A DNA stretch of 64,000 nucleotides from Xiashengella succiniciproducens. Its GTDB lineage: Bacteria > Bacteroidota > Bacteroidia > Bacteroidales > Marinilabiliaceae. The notes under the pieces were generated by a model. The model was given only the letters and a program-made list of their open reading frames with translations, had not been told where the DNA came from and made no database searches. The position numbers and the translations under genes are program-made. The stretch's first letter is position 1. Each line of letters starts with the position of its first letter. The DNA lies in the NCBI RefSeq assembly GCF_023674465.1, contig NZ_CP098400.1, positions 868,001 to 932,000 of the forward strand, read 5' to 3'. Below are positions 8,445-16,898 of the stretch, piece by piece.

Positions 8445-9167
8445 CTATTCTTTACCAGGCACTTGCTTAGATTTCTTTGCAGGTTGCATGACGTTCTGGA
8501 ATTCCTTCCAGAGAGCATCATTTGCAGGTACCGGAGCAATGATTTCTATTGGCTCTTTCTTTACCGGATGTATAAAGCTCAGACGCCTGGCGTGCAGGGA
8601 TATTCCTCCGTCAGGATTAGAACGTGCAAAGCCATATTTCAGGTCGCCCCTGATAGGGCAGCCAATCTTGGCAAGCTGGGCACGTATCTGGTGATGACGT
8701 CCGGTTTCAAGTTCCACTTCCAGCAGATGGTAGCGAGCCGAACTGGAGATCAGCTTGTATTTCAGAATGGCTTCTTTTGCTCCGGGTCTCATTTTGTTTA
8801 GGACAGAAGACTTGTTTTTTATACTGTCCTTCAGAATAAAGTTGCGTAGTGTTGCTTCCTCCTCTTCAGGGAGATTCTGGACGATGGCCCAGTAAACCTT
8901 TTTGACCTCTCTGTCCTGAAACATCTGGTTGAGCCTGGTCAAAGCCTTTGAGGTACGGGCAAACAGCACGACACCGCTTACAGGTCTGTCAAGCCTGTGA
9001 GCAACTCCCAGGAACACGTCTCCAGGTTTGTTGTATTTTTCCTTGATGTAGGCTTTGACCTTGTCTGACAAAGGCTCATCACCGCTTTCGTCTCCCTGTA
9101 CCAGGTCCGCTCCGGTTTTATTTACCGCTATCAGGTGATTGTCTTCGTATAGTATTTCCAGGTCCAT
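8445..9167 (-). CDS. RluA-family pseudouridine synthase
   Basis: This 240-residue enzyme isomerises uridine to pseudouridine in rRNA or tRNA. The catalytic signature HRLDRPVSGV places the nucleophilic Asp at residue 60. The later family motif GRHHQIRAQL is intact, and the LEILYEDNHLIAVNK start matches RluA/RluC/RluD catalytic domains. There is no N-terminal S4 RNA-binding domain, unlike RluC and RluD, so the site modified cannot be named. The last 20 residues are lysine-rich and unconserved. The panB start lies upstream on the same strand, and its stop is 28 nt before this gene; the two probably share a transcript. Confidence 0.9.
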   Translation of the reverse strand: MDLEILYEDNHLIAVNKTGADLVQGDESGDEPLSDKVKAYIKEKYNKPGDVFLGVAHRLDRPVSGVVLFARTSKALTRLNQMFQDREVKKVYWAIVQNLPEEEEATLRNFILKDSIKNKSSVLNKMRPGAKEAILKYKLISSSARYHLLEVELETGRHHQIRAQLAKIGCPIRGDLKYGFARSNPDGGISLHARRLSFIHPVKKEPIEIIAPVPANDALWKEFQNVMQPAKKSKQVPGKE

Positions 9168-9195
9168 ATATCAGGCTTTCTGTATCTTAAGTGAC

Positions 9196-10014
9196 TTAGT
9201 ATTGTTCGTTTTCATTGGGGAAGTCACCCGACTTGACATCAGAGATATAGCTTTGAACAGCTTTGCTTATCTCTTCGTTCAGGTTGTGGTAACGTCTTAG
9301 GAATTTGGGAGAGAAATCCTGTGTGATTCCAAGCATATCGTGGATCACGAGAACCTGACCGTCAACTTTGCCTCCTGCACCGATTCCAATAACAGGAATG
9401 CTGAGTTCACCGGCCACCTTTTCTGCAAGTTTTGCAGGAATCTTTTCTAGCACAAGACCAAAGACTCCGGCTTCCTCAAGCAGGTTGGCATCACGTATCA
9501 ATTTGGCGGCTTCTCTTTCTTCCTTGGCACGAACGGCGTAAGTGCCAAATTTATTTATAGACTGTGGGGTAAGACCCAGGTGTCCCATCACGGGGATTCC
9601 TACGGACAGAATTCTCTTTACAGATTCAAGGATTTCTTCACCACCCTCGATCTTTATCCCATCAACACCTGATTCCTTCATCATTCTGATAGCAGAAGCA
9701 ACCGCGGTTTCGCTATTACCCTGATAAGAACCAAAGGGAAGGTCGGCTATTACCATAGCCCTGCCCACAGCTCTCATTACTGATGAGGCGTGATATATCA
9801 TGTGGTCGAGAGTAATTGGAAGAGTGGTTTCCCAACCTGCCATAACATTTGATGCAGAATCACCGACCAGAATCACATCCAGTCCTGCTCTGTCTGCAAT
9901 CTTTGCCATTGAATAATCATAGGCTGTAAGCATTGAGATTTTCTCGCCTCTGGCCTTCATTTCTCCTAAAACATGGGTCGTGATCTTCTTCGGCCCCTCT
10001 TTTGCTACTGACAT
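9196..10014 (-). CDS. panB: 3-methyl-2-oxobutanoate hydroxymethyltransferase
   Basis: PanB transfers a hydroxymethyl group from 5,10-methylene-tetrahydrofolate to 2-oxoisovalerate to make ketopantoate, the first committed step of pantothenate and CoA synthesis. The 272-residue length is normal. Family motifs include [21 protein letters not shown] (metal-binding Asp), [25 protein letters not shown] (catalytic Glu) and [15 protein letters not shown]. No panC, panD or panE is nearby. The start ATG at 10014 is clear, 115 bp from the divergent mutS2 start. Confidence 0.96.
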   Translation of the reverse strand: MSVAKEGPKKITTHVLGEMKARGEKISMLTAYDYSMAKIADRAGLDVILVGDSASNVMAGWETTLPITLDHMIYHASSVMRAVGRAMVIADLPFGSYQGNSETAVASAIRMMKESGVDGIKIEGGEEILESVKRILSVGIPVMGHLGLTPQSINKFGTYAVRAKEEREAAKLIRDANLLEEAGVFGLVLEKIPAKLAEKVAGELSIPVIGIGAGGKVDGQVLVIHDMLGITQDFSPKFLRRYHNLNEEISKAVQSYISDVKSGDFPNENEQY

Positions 10015-10068
10015 AATTCACGTAAATTTTGGCAAAGATAGGGATAAAAATTAGGAAAGGCGGAGGAA

Positions 10069-10100
10069 ATTGGTGGTTAGATGTAATCTGTATATTTTTG
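10069..10100 (+). promoter_or_regulatory. Bacteroidota-type promoter for mutS2
   Basis: An ATTG -33 element (10069-10072) and a perfect TAnnTTTG -7 element TATTTTTG (10093-10100) are separated by 20 bp, the preferred spacing. Transcription would start near 10107, giving a leader of about 23 nt that holds the AGGGAGG ribosome-binding site at 10118. Confidence 0.65.
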
Positions 10101-10129
10101 CAGATATTTCAAACAGTAGGGAGGCATAA

Positions 10130-12622
10130 GTGATTTATCCGGATAAATTTGAAGAGAAGCTGAATTTCGCCAGAATCAGGGAGATGCTGGCCGGTCATTG
10201 TCTTAGTCCGCTGGGACAGGAATGGGTCGGTAAGATGGGATTCTCATTGTCTTTCGACAAGGTCAGAACCCTCCTCGAACAGACTAATGAGATGTTGCAT
10301 ATTGAAGAGGATGGAGGTGAACTGCCGGTTTCCTACTATATAGATGTACGTGAGCCTCTCAGAAAGATCAGGGTTGAAGGTCTTTTCCTGGATGAGGAAG
10401 AGCTTTTTGACCTTAGGCGCTCCCTTGGTACAATCAGAGATCTGATAAGGTTTATCAAAAGCAGGGATGAGAGCAAATTTCCCCGTTTGCACGCTTTGGC
10501 GGCAAACGTGATGGTATACCCTGCTATAATCGACAGGATAGATACCATCCTCAATAAGCAGGGTAAGATAAAGGATAATGCATCACCCGAACTGCTTCGG
10601 GTTCGCAAGGATATTATCGCCATTCAGCAAAATGTCTCCCGCAGAATGGCCGCCATACTCAAGAAAGCCAAGAGCGAAGGTCTGGTGGAGGCCGAAGTAT
10701 CTGTAAGCATCCGTGACGGAAGGGCTGTGATACCTGTGCTTTCAGCAAACAAAAGACGTCTGCCTGGTATTATCCATGATGAGTCAACAACAGGTAAGAC
10801 AACTTATATAGAACCTGCCGAGATCGTTGAGATGAACAATGAGATCAGGGAACTTGAGTATGCTGAAAGAAGGGAATTGATACGTATTCTGACTGAGATT
10901 TCAGGGTTTCTGCGCAATTACCTTGAGGAATTGCTTTACTCATACGAGTTTCTTGGTATCATTGATTTTATAAGGGCTAAGGCTAAGTTTGCCGAACGCA
11001 TCGAGGCCATAGTTCCTGAACTCTATGACGAGCCCTCATGTCGCTGGCTTGAGGCAAGGCATCCCTTGCTGTATCTTCACCACAAAGTTCAGGGCAGGGA
11101 AATCGTGCCACTTACAATTGAGTTTGCTCCTGAACAAAGGATAGTAATAATCTCAGGTCCCAATGCCGGTGGTAAGTCGGTTTGCCTCCAAACGGTAGGA
11201 CTGGTTCAGTATATGCTGCAATGTGGTCTCCCGGTTCCTGTAAAGGAAGGATCTAGGATGGGTTTCTTTCACAATATCTTCCTTGACCTGGGTGATGAGC
11301 AGTCAATAGAAAACGACCTCAGCACATACAGTTCCCACCTTACCAATATGAAGTTTTTCGTCAGGAACGCCGACGGGCGTTCGCTGATACTTATTGATGA
11401 GTTTGGTACAGGTACCGAACCGATGATAGGTGGAGCCATTGCCGAGTCAGTGCTTGAACAGCTTAACAGACAGGGAGTTTTTGGAGTTATTACTACACAC
11501 TATACCAATCTCAAGCATTTTGCTTCCCAGACCGATGGACTTGTCAACGGTGCGATGCAGTTTGATACAGACAAGCTACAACCCCTCTTCAAACTGGAGG
11601 TGGGCTCCCCGGGTAGTTCCTTTGCCTTTGAGATAGCCCGTAAGATAGGTTTGCCGGAACCCATCCTGGAGTCGGCCAGGAACAGACTTGGAGAGGATCA
11701 TATCAACTTTGACAAGCACCTGCGTGAGATAATTAGAGACAAGCGTTACTGGGAAAGGAAGAGACGTCAGATTCATGAGGAGGAACGCAGGATGACTGAT
11801 GTGTCAGAACGCTATGAGACAGAGCTGCAAAAGTTGAAGTCTGAACGTAAGGAACTCCTTGAAAAAGCAAGGCAGGAGGCTGCGGCTCTGCTTGCAAATG
11901 CAAACAAGGAGATAGAGAATACAATTAAGGCCATAAGGGAGAGCCAGGCAGAGAAGGAAAAGACAAAGCAGGCAAGGCTGGTGATAGAAAACTTCAGGGA
12001 GCGGCTTGTCAAAAACGAACTGGTTGATAATACCGAACAGGAACGGTTGGAGCGTAAGATTGAGGCGATAAAAAATCGTAAGCCACGCAAAAAGGATGAG
12101 GTTAAACAACAGGGCTCTCCTGCTAAGGCGCAGGTAGCTGAGGATACTTCATCCGTAATTGGTGAGGGTGATATCGTAAGACTTGAAGGACAGCCTGTTC
12201 CCGGAGAAGTTATGGAGATTAGAGGTGAGAATGCCATGGTTGCCTTTGGCAGTCTGGTAAGCAATGTAAAGCTTAGTCGCCTTACAAAGATTAGCCGCAG
12301 GGAGTACAAGCGGGAAGTCAGGAAGGAAAGCAGTATATCTTCAAGTCTTGCAGAGAGGATGAGGGAAAAGAAGCTGAGCTTCAAGCCAGATATAGATATC
12401 AGGGGTATGAGGGGAGAAGAGGCTATCACAAGAATATCTGCTCATATGGATGAAGCACTTATGTGTGGTGCCGGCCAGGTGAGAATACTCCATGGTAAGG
12501 GAACTGGTACACTGCGTCAAATGGTTAGGGAATATCTTAATACCCTGCCTTTTGTGTCAAGGTATGAAGACGAGCATGTGCAGTTTGGTGGTGCCGGCTT
12601 TACCGTAGTTTATCTGGACTAG
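10130..12622 (+). CDS. mutS2: Endonuclease MutS2 (MutS-family ATPase with Smr domain)
   Basis: This 830-residue protein starts at GTG 10130. AGGGAGG 5 nt upstream is an unusually clear ribosome-binding site that decides the start. The N-terminal core and clamp region (1-320) leads into the ABC-type ATPase with Walker A GPNAGGKS (about 345-352), LSTYSSHL and Walker B LILIDEFGTGTEP. A charged coiled coil (about 510-640) and the C-terminal Smr nuclease domain (about 755-830, DIRGMRGEEA and HGKGTGTLR) follow. MutS2 lacks mismatch-recognition domains. It is linked to suppression of recombination and, in Firmicutes, to splitting collided ribosomes (RqcU). Which role applies here is not visible. Confidence 0.95.
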   Translation: MIYPDKFEEKLNFARIREMLAGHCLSPLGQEWVGKMGFSLSFDKVRTLLEQTNEMLHIEEDGGELPVSYYIDVREPLRKIRVEGLFLDEEELFDLRRSLGTIRDLIRFIKSRDESKFPRLHALAANVMVYPAIIDRIDTILNKQGKIKDNASPELLRVRKDIIAIQQNVSRRMAAILKKAKSEGLVEAEVSVSIRDGRAVIPVLSANKRRLPGIIHDESTTGKTTYIEPAEIVEMNNEIRELEYAERRELIRILTEISGFLRNYLEELLYSYEFLGIIDFIRAKAKFAERIEAIVPELYDEPSCRWLEARHPLLYLHHKVQGREIVPLTIEFAPEQRIVIISGPNAGGKSVCLQTVGLVQYMLQCGLPVPVKEGSRMGFFHNIFLDLGDEQSIENDLSTYSSHLTNMKFFVRNADGRSLILIDEFGTGTEPMIGGAIAESVLEQLNRQGVFGVITTHYTNLKHFASQTDGLVNGAMQFDTDKLQPLFKLEVGSPGSSFAFEIARKIGLPEPILESARNRLGEDHINFDKHLREIIRDKRYWERKRRQIHEEERRMTDVSERYETELQKLKSERKELLEKARQEAAALLANANKEIENTIKAIRESQAEKEKTKQARLVIENFRERLVKNELVDNTEQERLERKIEAIKNRKPRKKDEVKQQGSPAKAQVAEDTSSVIGEGDIVRLEGQPVPGEVMEIRGENAMVAFGSLVSNVKLSRLTKISRREYKREVRKESSISSSLAERMREKKLSFKPDIDIRGMRGEEAITRISAHMDEALMCGAGQVRILHGKGTGTLRQMVREYLNTLPFVSRYEDEHVQFGGAGFTVVYLD

Positions 12623-12647
12623 TCCGGTGCTCTGCAGCACCGGGACT
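12621..12647. terminator. Hairpin between convergent genes
   Basis: AGTCCGGTGC pairs with GCACCGGGACT (one bulged G) around TCTGCA, exactly in the 30-bp gap between mutS2 and the converging MFS pseudogene. There is no T-run on either side, so it is not a standard intrinsic terminator; it may protect 3' ends. Confidence 0.4.
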
Positions 12648-12652
12648 ACAAC

Positions 12653-13509
12653 TCAGTCTTCATGAACCGGTATTGTAGCAGTCTTATTTATCAGGGCATT
12701 TATGGCCGGGATGAAGAAGGAGACAACCCCGATAAGAATTATCATAATTCCTGATACAATAAAAGCATTATTTACTCCTATTGTGTCTGCTATCAATCCA
12801 GTATTTAGCAGACCAATCATAGAGGGAAGCATTGTTGCGCTGCCATAGATTGCAAAGGCCCTACCAAGAGCCTCAGCCTTGATAGTTGTTTGCATTACAA
12901 CAGTGAAAGAAGCGTGATAGATTGCGCCTGCCATCATCCCAATGCCCCAGGCTATTTCAATAATACTCATTTGCCATGTGCTTCCTTCAAAATGGTCTAT
13001 AGTCATCAGTGGGAACATCACGGCAATTGGCATTATGAAGAAGTTGGCCAGAACCACAAACCAGAACAGCCATATCATTCCCTTACTGCTAAAGATGGCC
13101 TTGAGGCCATCGTGCATTTCTCTGAACACATGGGGTTGTGCTGCATTTACAGTTTTCTCAGGATTCGGGATATGGACCATTAATAATGAGGAACATGCGA
13201 TAATTGCCCCTGCAATGTCAACTGCCATAACGTGTGTCATGTCCATTGTAGTAATCATCAGTGCTGCAAGAGCGGGACCAGCAATAGTACTTACTGAGTT
13301 GATAACCTGGTTGACTCCAGCTACTCTGCCCAGTTCTGATTTGGGTGCCAACAGAGGGATGGATGCCTGCATAGCGGGTACGTGGAAGGCGCTACCTACC
13401 GAACGAAGGGCAAGCAGAAAATTACTGCATAAGCAACTATAGAGCTGCTAAGTGTGGAGAATAACTGACCTGTCCAGATAATTCCGAATACTCTTTTCCA
13501 ACCCATCAT
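12653..13509 (-). pseudogene. MFS efflux transporter (MFS_3 type), inactivated by internal deletion and frameshift
   Basis: From the ATG at 13509 the minus strand encodes a normal MFS_3 start, MMGWKRVFGIIWTGQLFSTL..., ending SSSIVAYAVIF. Near 13416-13422 it jumps directly to a later part of the family, LLALRSVGSAFHVPAMQAS, in another frame. The first frame stops a few codons later (CLPFVR then TAG). About 70 residues covering helices 2-3 are missing compared with family members I know. The rest continues uninterrupted to 12653 with about eight further helices (239 residues from an internal ATG at 13372). Intact relatives are about 410 residues and export drugs or siderophores. A product lacking helices 1-3 is unlikely to work. 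Everything except the family comparison is read from the sequence. Confidence 0.8.
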
Positions 13510-13599
13510 GGCCGTAATAATTGACCCACAAAGGTACTACGATAAGGTTGAAATTTATTCCGGATAAGAAATAATAATTTACAGCACTATCCTGGGCGT

Positions 13600-14745
13600 T
13601 TATGCGAGAAACTTTGATGCCTCCGAGAAGATTGTATTGAAGGTGTCTTCAACCTCTCTGCCTTGTTCGTCTTTGAGCAAGGGGAAAGGATTTTCATGTG
13701 ATCCAGGGTAACGGGGTGACAGAATACTGAAGTTTGAATGCAGTGTCTCTTCAATTGCCCGGGGAGATATTACAGAGTCAAAGCCCAGACCGAGAGTCTT
13801 AATCTGTCCCTTGATTCCTGCAAGGGCCAGGTCTCTTTCCCTGGTGCAGCAGTCACCGCAACTCAGGTATCTGAAGCTATCCCATGCCTTAGGTAACATA
13901 GGCATATTTTGTTCCGGAATTCGCATCAGGTCACTGACCTTGTAATTGCACTTCAAGAATTCATTAAGCTGTCTGGTTGCTTCACTATCTATAATTGATT
14001 TTGAGTTGGGATTCATTTTATCGACAGAAGCGCCCCCGCAGAAGAGAAATGCCCTTTCACCGGAGAACAGACTGGCGGGATTGGCTATGAGCAGGATTTC
14101 TGCGAGGAGCGCACCTATCGAATAAGCAAATATGTTTACTGACGTATTTGCTTCGAAAAGTTCGTGACGGCCTTCCTTGATTTCAGTACATAGCTTGACA
14201 AGGTCAAAATATGTCTGAGTACCAGAGATTGGAAACATTTGTGGTGTGTATTCCATTCTCAGACTTAGTGCCAGATTTGCGAAAGATGTGTTCTGCACAT
14301 TCTTGTTTCTGCGTCTGTAATCTGACAAACTGTGCATAAGCCGTGCATTACCCCATTGCTGAGGTGTACGGTTCATATGGAAGGCTATTGGAAACATGAT
14401 AACCGACCTGCCTGTATGTTTTACAAGGAAGTAGGCCCATGAAAGATACTTTTCCCATGAACGTTCATTAAGTCCATGAAGCAGAAGTATTGCTTTGTTG
14501 TTCTTTCCTTTAAGTTGTGAGTCGTAAAAGACGGGATACCTGAATGTGAAGTTTCCGTCTTTACCGTTTTCAGTCAATATATTCAATTCCTCCTGTGACA
14601 GAGGAGCATCAGGTCTTATTGGGGAGAAATCGAAATCACTGCTGAAGGTGCAAATGGTTGATGTTACCCCTTCACCGAAATCAGAAGTCCCGGCAGAGAG
14701 GTTAAACTGTTTCTTTAATAGTGCAGATGTTGCAAATAGTTCCAT
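13600..14745 (-). CDS. DUF6051-type alpha/beta hydrolase-fold protein
   Basis: From the ATG at 14745 this is 381 residues; an in-frame GTG at 14778 would add 11. The alpha/beta hydrolase fold is shown by the strand-loop AILLLHGLNERSW, the nucleophile-elbow-like AYSIGA (Ser within SVNIFAYSIGALLAE) and a late His in YPGSHENPFP. It resembles DUF6051, a Bacteroidota family of unknown function; I do not know a substrate. There is no clear signal peptide, so it is probably cytoplasmic. A Cys-rich stretch (LSCGDCCTRERD) is unusual for a hydrolase and could bind a metal. The gene diverges from the LytTR regulator, sharing the gap that holds the TGGGGTGAA repeats. Confidence 0.6.
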   Translation of the reverse strand: MELFATSALLKKQFNLSAGTSDFGEGVTSTICTFSSDFDFSPIRPDAPLSQEELNILTENGKDGNFTFRYPVFYDSQLKGKNNKAILLLHGLNERSWEKYLSWAYFLVKHTGRSVIMFPIAFHMNRTPQQWGNARLMHSLSDYRRRNKNVQNTSFANLALSLRMEYTPQMFPISGTQTYFDLVKLCTEIKEGRHELFEANTSVNIFAYSIGALLAEILLIANPASLFSGERAFLFCGGASVDKMNPNSKSIIDSEATRQLNEFLKCNYKVSDLMRIPEQNMPMLPKAWDSFRYLSCGDCCTRERDLALAGIKGQIKTLGLGFDSVISPRAIEETLHSNFSILSPRYPGSHENPFPLLKDEQGREVEDTFNTIFSEASKFLA

Positions 14746-14833
14746 AGATGAATTTGAGTGACCTCGATAATTTTCCACAATATTACATCAAGGATTTGCA
14801 AGGCGCTGAAAAATGGAGTGTTTGGCAGTAATC

Positions 14834-14883
14834 TGGGGTGAATGAAAATCGTGCTGGGGTGAAATTTTATTCTTTGGGGTGAA
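14834..14883. promoter_or_regulatory. Three TGGGGTGAA direct repeats (operator-like)
   Basis: Identical 9-mers lie at 14834-14842, 14855-14863 and 14875-14883, spaced 21 and 20 bp. That puts them on the same DNA face, two helical turns apart. They sit between the DUF6051 and LytTR genes, the last copy touching the -33 element of the LytTR promoter. LytTR domains bind direct repeats, so autoregulation is a reasonable inference. Confidence 0.6.
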
Positions 14884-14914
14884 TTGTAATTGCCAGTAAA
14901 TTAATATAGTTTTG
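14883..14914 (+). promoter_or_regulatory. Bacteroidota-type promoter for the LytTR gene
   Basis: ATTG (14883-14886) and TAGTTTTG (14907-14914) match the -33 and -7 elements with a 20-bp spacer. The start codon follows 28 nt after the -7 element. Confidence 0.55.
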
Positions 14915-14941
14915 AAAATATTTTCCTAAAACCAATCAGCG

Positions 14942-15799
14942 ATGTCTCTCGAGATAAGAAAGAAGGGTTATATACCTGACTACTTTGTCACATGGCGAAA
15001 TACGATCCTTCAGGTCTTATTTACAGCCCTGTTTGCCTTTCTTTTTATAAATATCTACAAGCCATTTGGGGCCGGGGAGTGGTATCAGGAGAAGTGGTGG
15101 ATGTTTTCGCTTGGTTCGGCAGCACTTGTGATAGTCGGAATGATTGTAATTATAGTCAGCCGTCTTCTTATGCTGGCAAGGAGACGTAAGGGCCCCATTA
15201 GAATCAGATACTATGTCTTTTCGGTTGCAGCTGAGATTCTGTTTATGGGAGCTGCATATGCAGTACTCGAACTGGTTGTTCTTGGTGGTGTGAGACCTTT
15301 CTGGATACTGTTGTATATGGCAGTTCAGAACACCTCTCTGATACTTCTTATTCCTTATATAATAAGTTTGCTTTTCTTTTCTTGGAGAGAAAACAAGTTG
15401 ACGCTTGAGCAGCTGGTATCTCAGCTGAGAGCCAAGCGTCATTTTATTCCTTTTGAGGATGAGAACGGGGTGTTGCGTCTCACAATCAACTCTGGTGATC
15501 TGCTATATCTTAAGGCAAGTGACAATTATGTGGATATAATTTACAGGTCTGGTGAGAAGACAAAGACATATGTATTACGCAATACATTAAAAAAACTTGA
15601 AGGAAGTCTGGATGGACTTCCACTTTTACGGTGTCACAGGTCATACATGGTAAATGTAACCAGTGTAAAGATTTTGAAGAGGGACAAGGGAAAGTTTGTA
15701 CTGTGGCTTGATGAAGATGGCAGCATCACCATTCCGGTTTCCAGAGGTTATGCTGATGAAGTGCTGAAATACTTCGAAAGTGTTTATAGAGGAGAGTAA
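14942..15799 (+). CDS. Membrane-anchored LytTR-family transcriptional regulator
   Basis: This 285-residue protein has four predicted membrane helices in residues about 20-150 (VLFTALFAFLFINIY, SLGSAALVIVGMIVIIVS, LFMGAAYAVLELVVL, LILLIPYIISLLFF). A linker leads to a C-terminal LytTR DNA-binding domain (about 180-283) with LLYLKASDNYVDI, LPLLRCHRSYMVNV and IPVSRGYA. It has no receiver or kinase domain, so it is a one-component regulator bound to the inner membrane, a form common in Bacteroidota. The signal sensed is unknown. Direct repeats in its own promoter suggest autoregulation. The YfiR-like gene 350 bp downstream is co-oriented but separated by a weak terminator. Confidence 0.85.
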   Translation: MSLEIRKKGYIPDYFVTWRNTILQVLFTALFAFLFINIYKPFGAGEWYQEKWWMFSLGSAALVIVGMIVIIVSRLLMLARRRKGPIRIRYYVFSVAAEILFMGAAYAVLELVVLGGVRPFWILLYMAVQNTSLILLIPYIISLLFFSWRENKLTLEQLVSQLRAKRHFIPFEDENGVLRLTINSGDLLYLKASDNYVDIIYRSGEKTKTYVLRNTLKKLEGSLDGLPLLRCHRSYMVNVTSVKILKRDKGKFVLWLDEDGSITIPVSRGYADEVLKYFESVYRGE

Positions 15800-15937
15800 T
15801 TTGAACAATACAGTAAGACCTCAGTCGAATCCTGCGAAAGGCTTTTTACACATATTTCAGTAGAAAGTTACATCCTCATAAGTGATTTATAATTATTTAT
15901 TTGTTGCATACAATTTTAATTATTTAGAATGGACTTC

Positions 15938-15961
15938 TTAGCTTTTGCCCCCCAAAGCTAA
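15938..15961. repeat. Inverted repeat in a gene-free gap
   Basis: TTAGCTTT (15938-15945) and AAAGCTAA (15954-15961) flank TGCCCCCC. No T-run follows, so it is a candidate operator or RNA hairpin rather than a terminator. The gap 15800-16151 otherwise holds a weak terminator (16031) and a -7 element TAATTTTG (16119-16126) ahead of the YfiR-like gene; I see no gene in it. Confidence 0.35.
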
Positions 15962-16030
15962 ACCTTAAGTGCGTGTGATGCTATAGTGTTGTTTTTCAGT
16001 ATTGTAGTAATTGAATTCTCAATATGCTTC

Positions 16031-16057
16031 AAGACTGGTTTTAGTCTTTTTGATTTT
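16031..16057 (+). terminator. Weak terminator candidate after the LytTR gene
   Basis: AAGACT / AGTCTT with a 6-nt loop is followed by TTTTGATTTTT. The stem is short and AT-rich and lies 230 nt after the LytTR stop. Confidence 0.3.
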
Positions 16058-16151
16058 TATTCTGATTTTTTGGTGCGTTAATTACTTTAAATTGCCTTAT
16101 TAACAGGCTGTTACCTTGTAATTTTGACCCGAACCTAACACATTATACAAT

Positions 16152-16661
16152 ATGAAGGGACATTTTACTTTTCTGCTTGCAGTGGTGGCTTTATTTGTGG
16201 GAATGGAAGCAGCAGCTCAGCAACTCGCAAAACCACAGGCAACATTGATTTACAGTATAGTAAGGTTGGTAGATTGGCCCGAGCTATACAAGGATCAGAC
16301 CTTTGTAATAGGTGTAGTTGGTGATAAGATGGATATCACCAGAGAGCTGAGAGCCGGTAAGGGTGACCGTACTGTACGTGGCAAGGAGATTGAGATTGTT
16401 GAATATGCAAGCATTAAGGAGGTAGGCAAGTGCCACCTGTTGTTTGTACCCAACGAACATCTCAACAGTTTTACAAAATCGGGTACGAATCTCTCCGGAC
16501 AACCAATTCTGGTAATGACTGAAAGTTCATATCGTCATCCTGATATTTCAGTGATTAATTTCTCAGTAGTTGACGGCAAGCTGGGGATTACTTTGAATGA
16601 AGAAAATGCAAAGAGCAGAAAACTGGGTTTAAGCAAACAATTGATTAACTTCGCAAGGTAA
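16152..16661 (+). CDS. YfiR family protein (DUF4154)
   Basis: This 169-residue protein has a signal peptide (residues about 1-22, ending MEAAAQ). The YfiR/DUF4154 fold is recognised by PQATLIYSIVRLVDWP near the start and the closing pattern INFSVVDGKLGITLNEENAKSR. In Pseudomonas YfiR is a periplasmic inhibitor of a diguanylate cyclase. In Bacteroidota such proteins often accompany sensor kinases, but no cyclase or kinase adjoins this one. It is probably a periplasmic ligand-binding protein. It is transcribed alone, with a strong terminator at 16692. Confidence 0.8.
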   Translation: MKGHFTFLLAVVALFVGMEAAAQQLAKPQATLIYSIVRLVDWPELYKDQTFVIGVVGDKMDITRELRAGKGDRTVRGKEIEIVEYASIKEVGKCHLLFVPNEHLNSFTKSGTNLSGQPILVMTESSYRHPDISVINFSVVDGKLGITLNEENAKSRKLGLSKQLINFAR

Positions 16662-16691
16662 TTTCGTAATCCCACACGAGAATACACTTTC

Positions 16692-16720
16692 AGGCTGTCC
16701 CTGCTGGGGCAGCCTTTTTT
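16692..16720 (+). terminator. Rho-independent terminator after the YfiR-like gene
   Basis: AGGCTGTCCC and GGGGCAGCCT form a stem around TGCT (one U-G pair), followed by TTTTTT. It belongs to the AGGCTG-type hairpins that recur in this window. Confidence 0.85.
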
Positions 16721-16898
16721 CGTTTAAAACATTGATGTCATATATCATGGAGGCAATTTGCTTAGTCCTGATATTTCTCCCGCACCAGATTATAAGCTCC
16801 CCATGAACGCTTTGAATACTTACCATTAATAGGTAAATTTGTAAGTGTTTGAAGTTCTGTTCCACCCGTTTTTACTATTTCAATTCATAATATCTGCC

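Noticed and set aside
11812-12429. 205-residue open frame on the minus strand within mutS2
   Set aside because: It is the antisense of the coiled-coil and linker of MutS2, Ser/Leu-rich and without family features; the plus strand is a certain gene.
12653-13372. 239-residue MFS protein starting at 13372 taken as an intact gene
   Set aside because: Upstream sequence encodes the true N-terminus in another frame with helices 2-3 missing, so the start is an internal methionine of a broken gene.
13600-14778. Serine protease or lipase function for the DUF6051 protein
   Set aside because: The hydrolase fold and possible Ser/His are visible, but the family has no known reaction; naming one would be guesswork.
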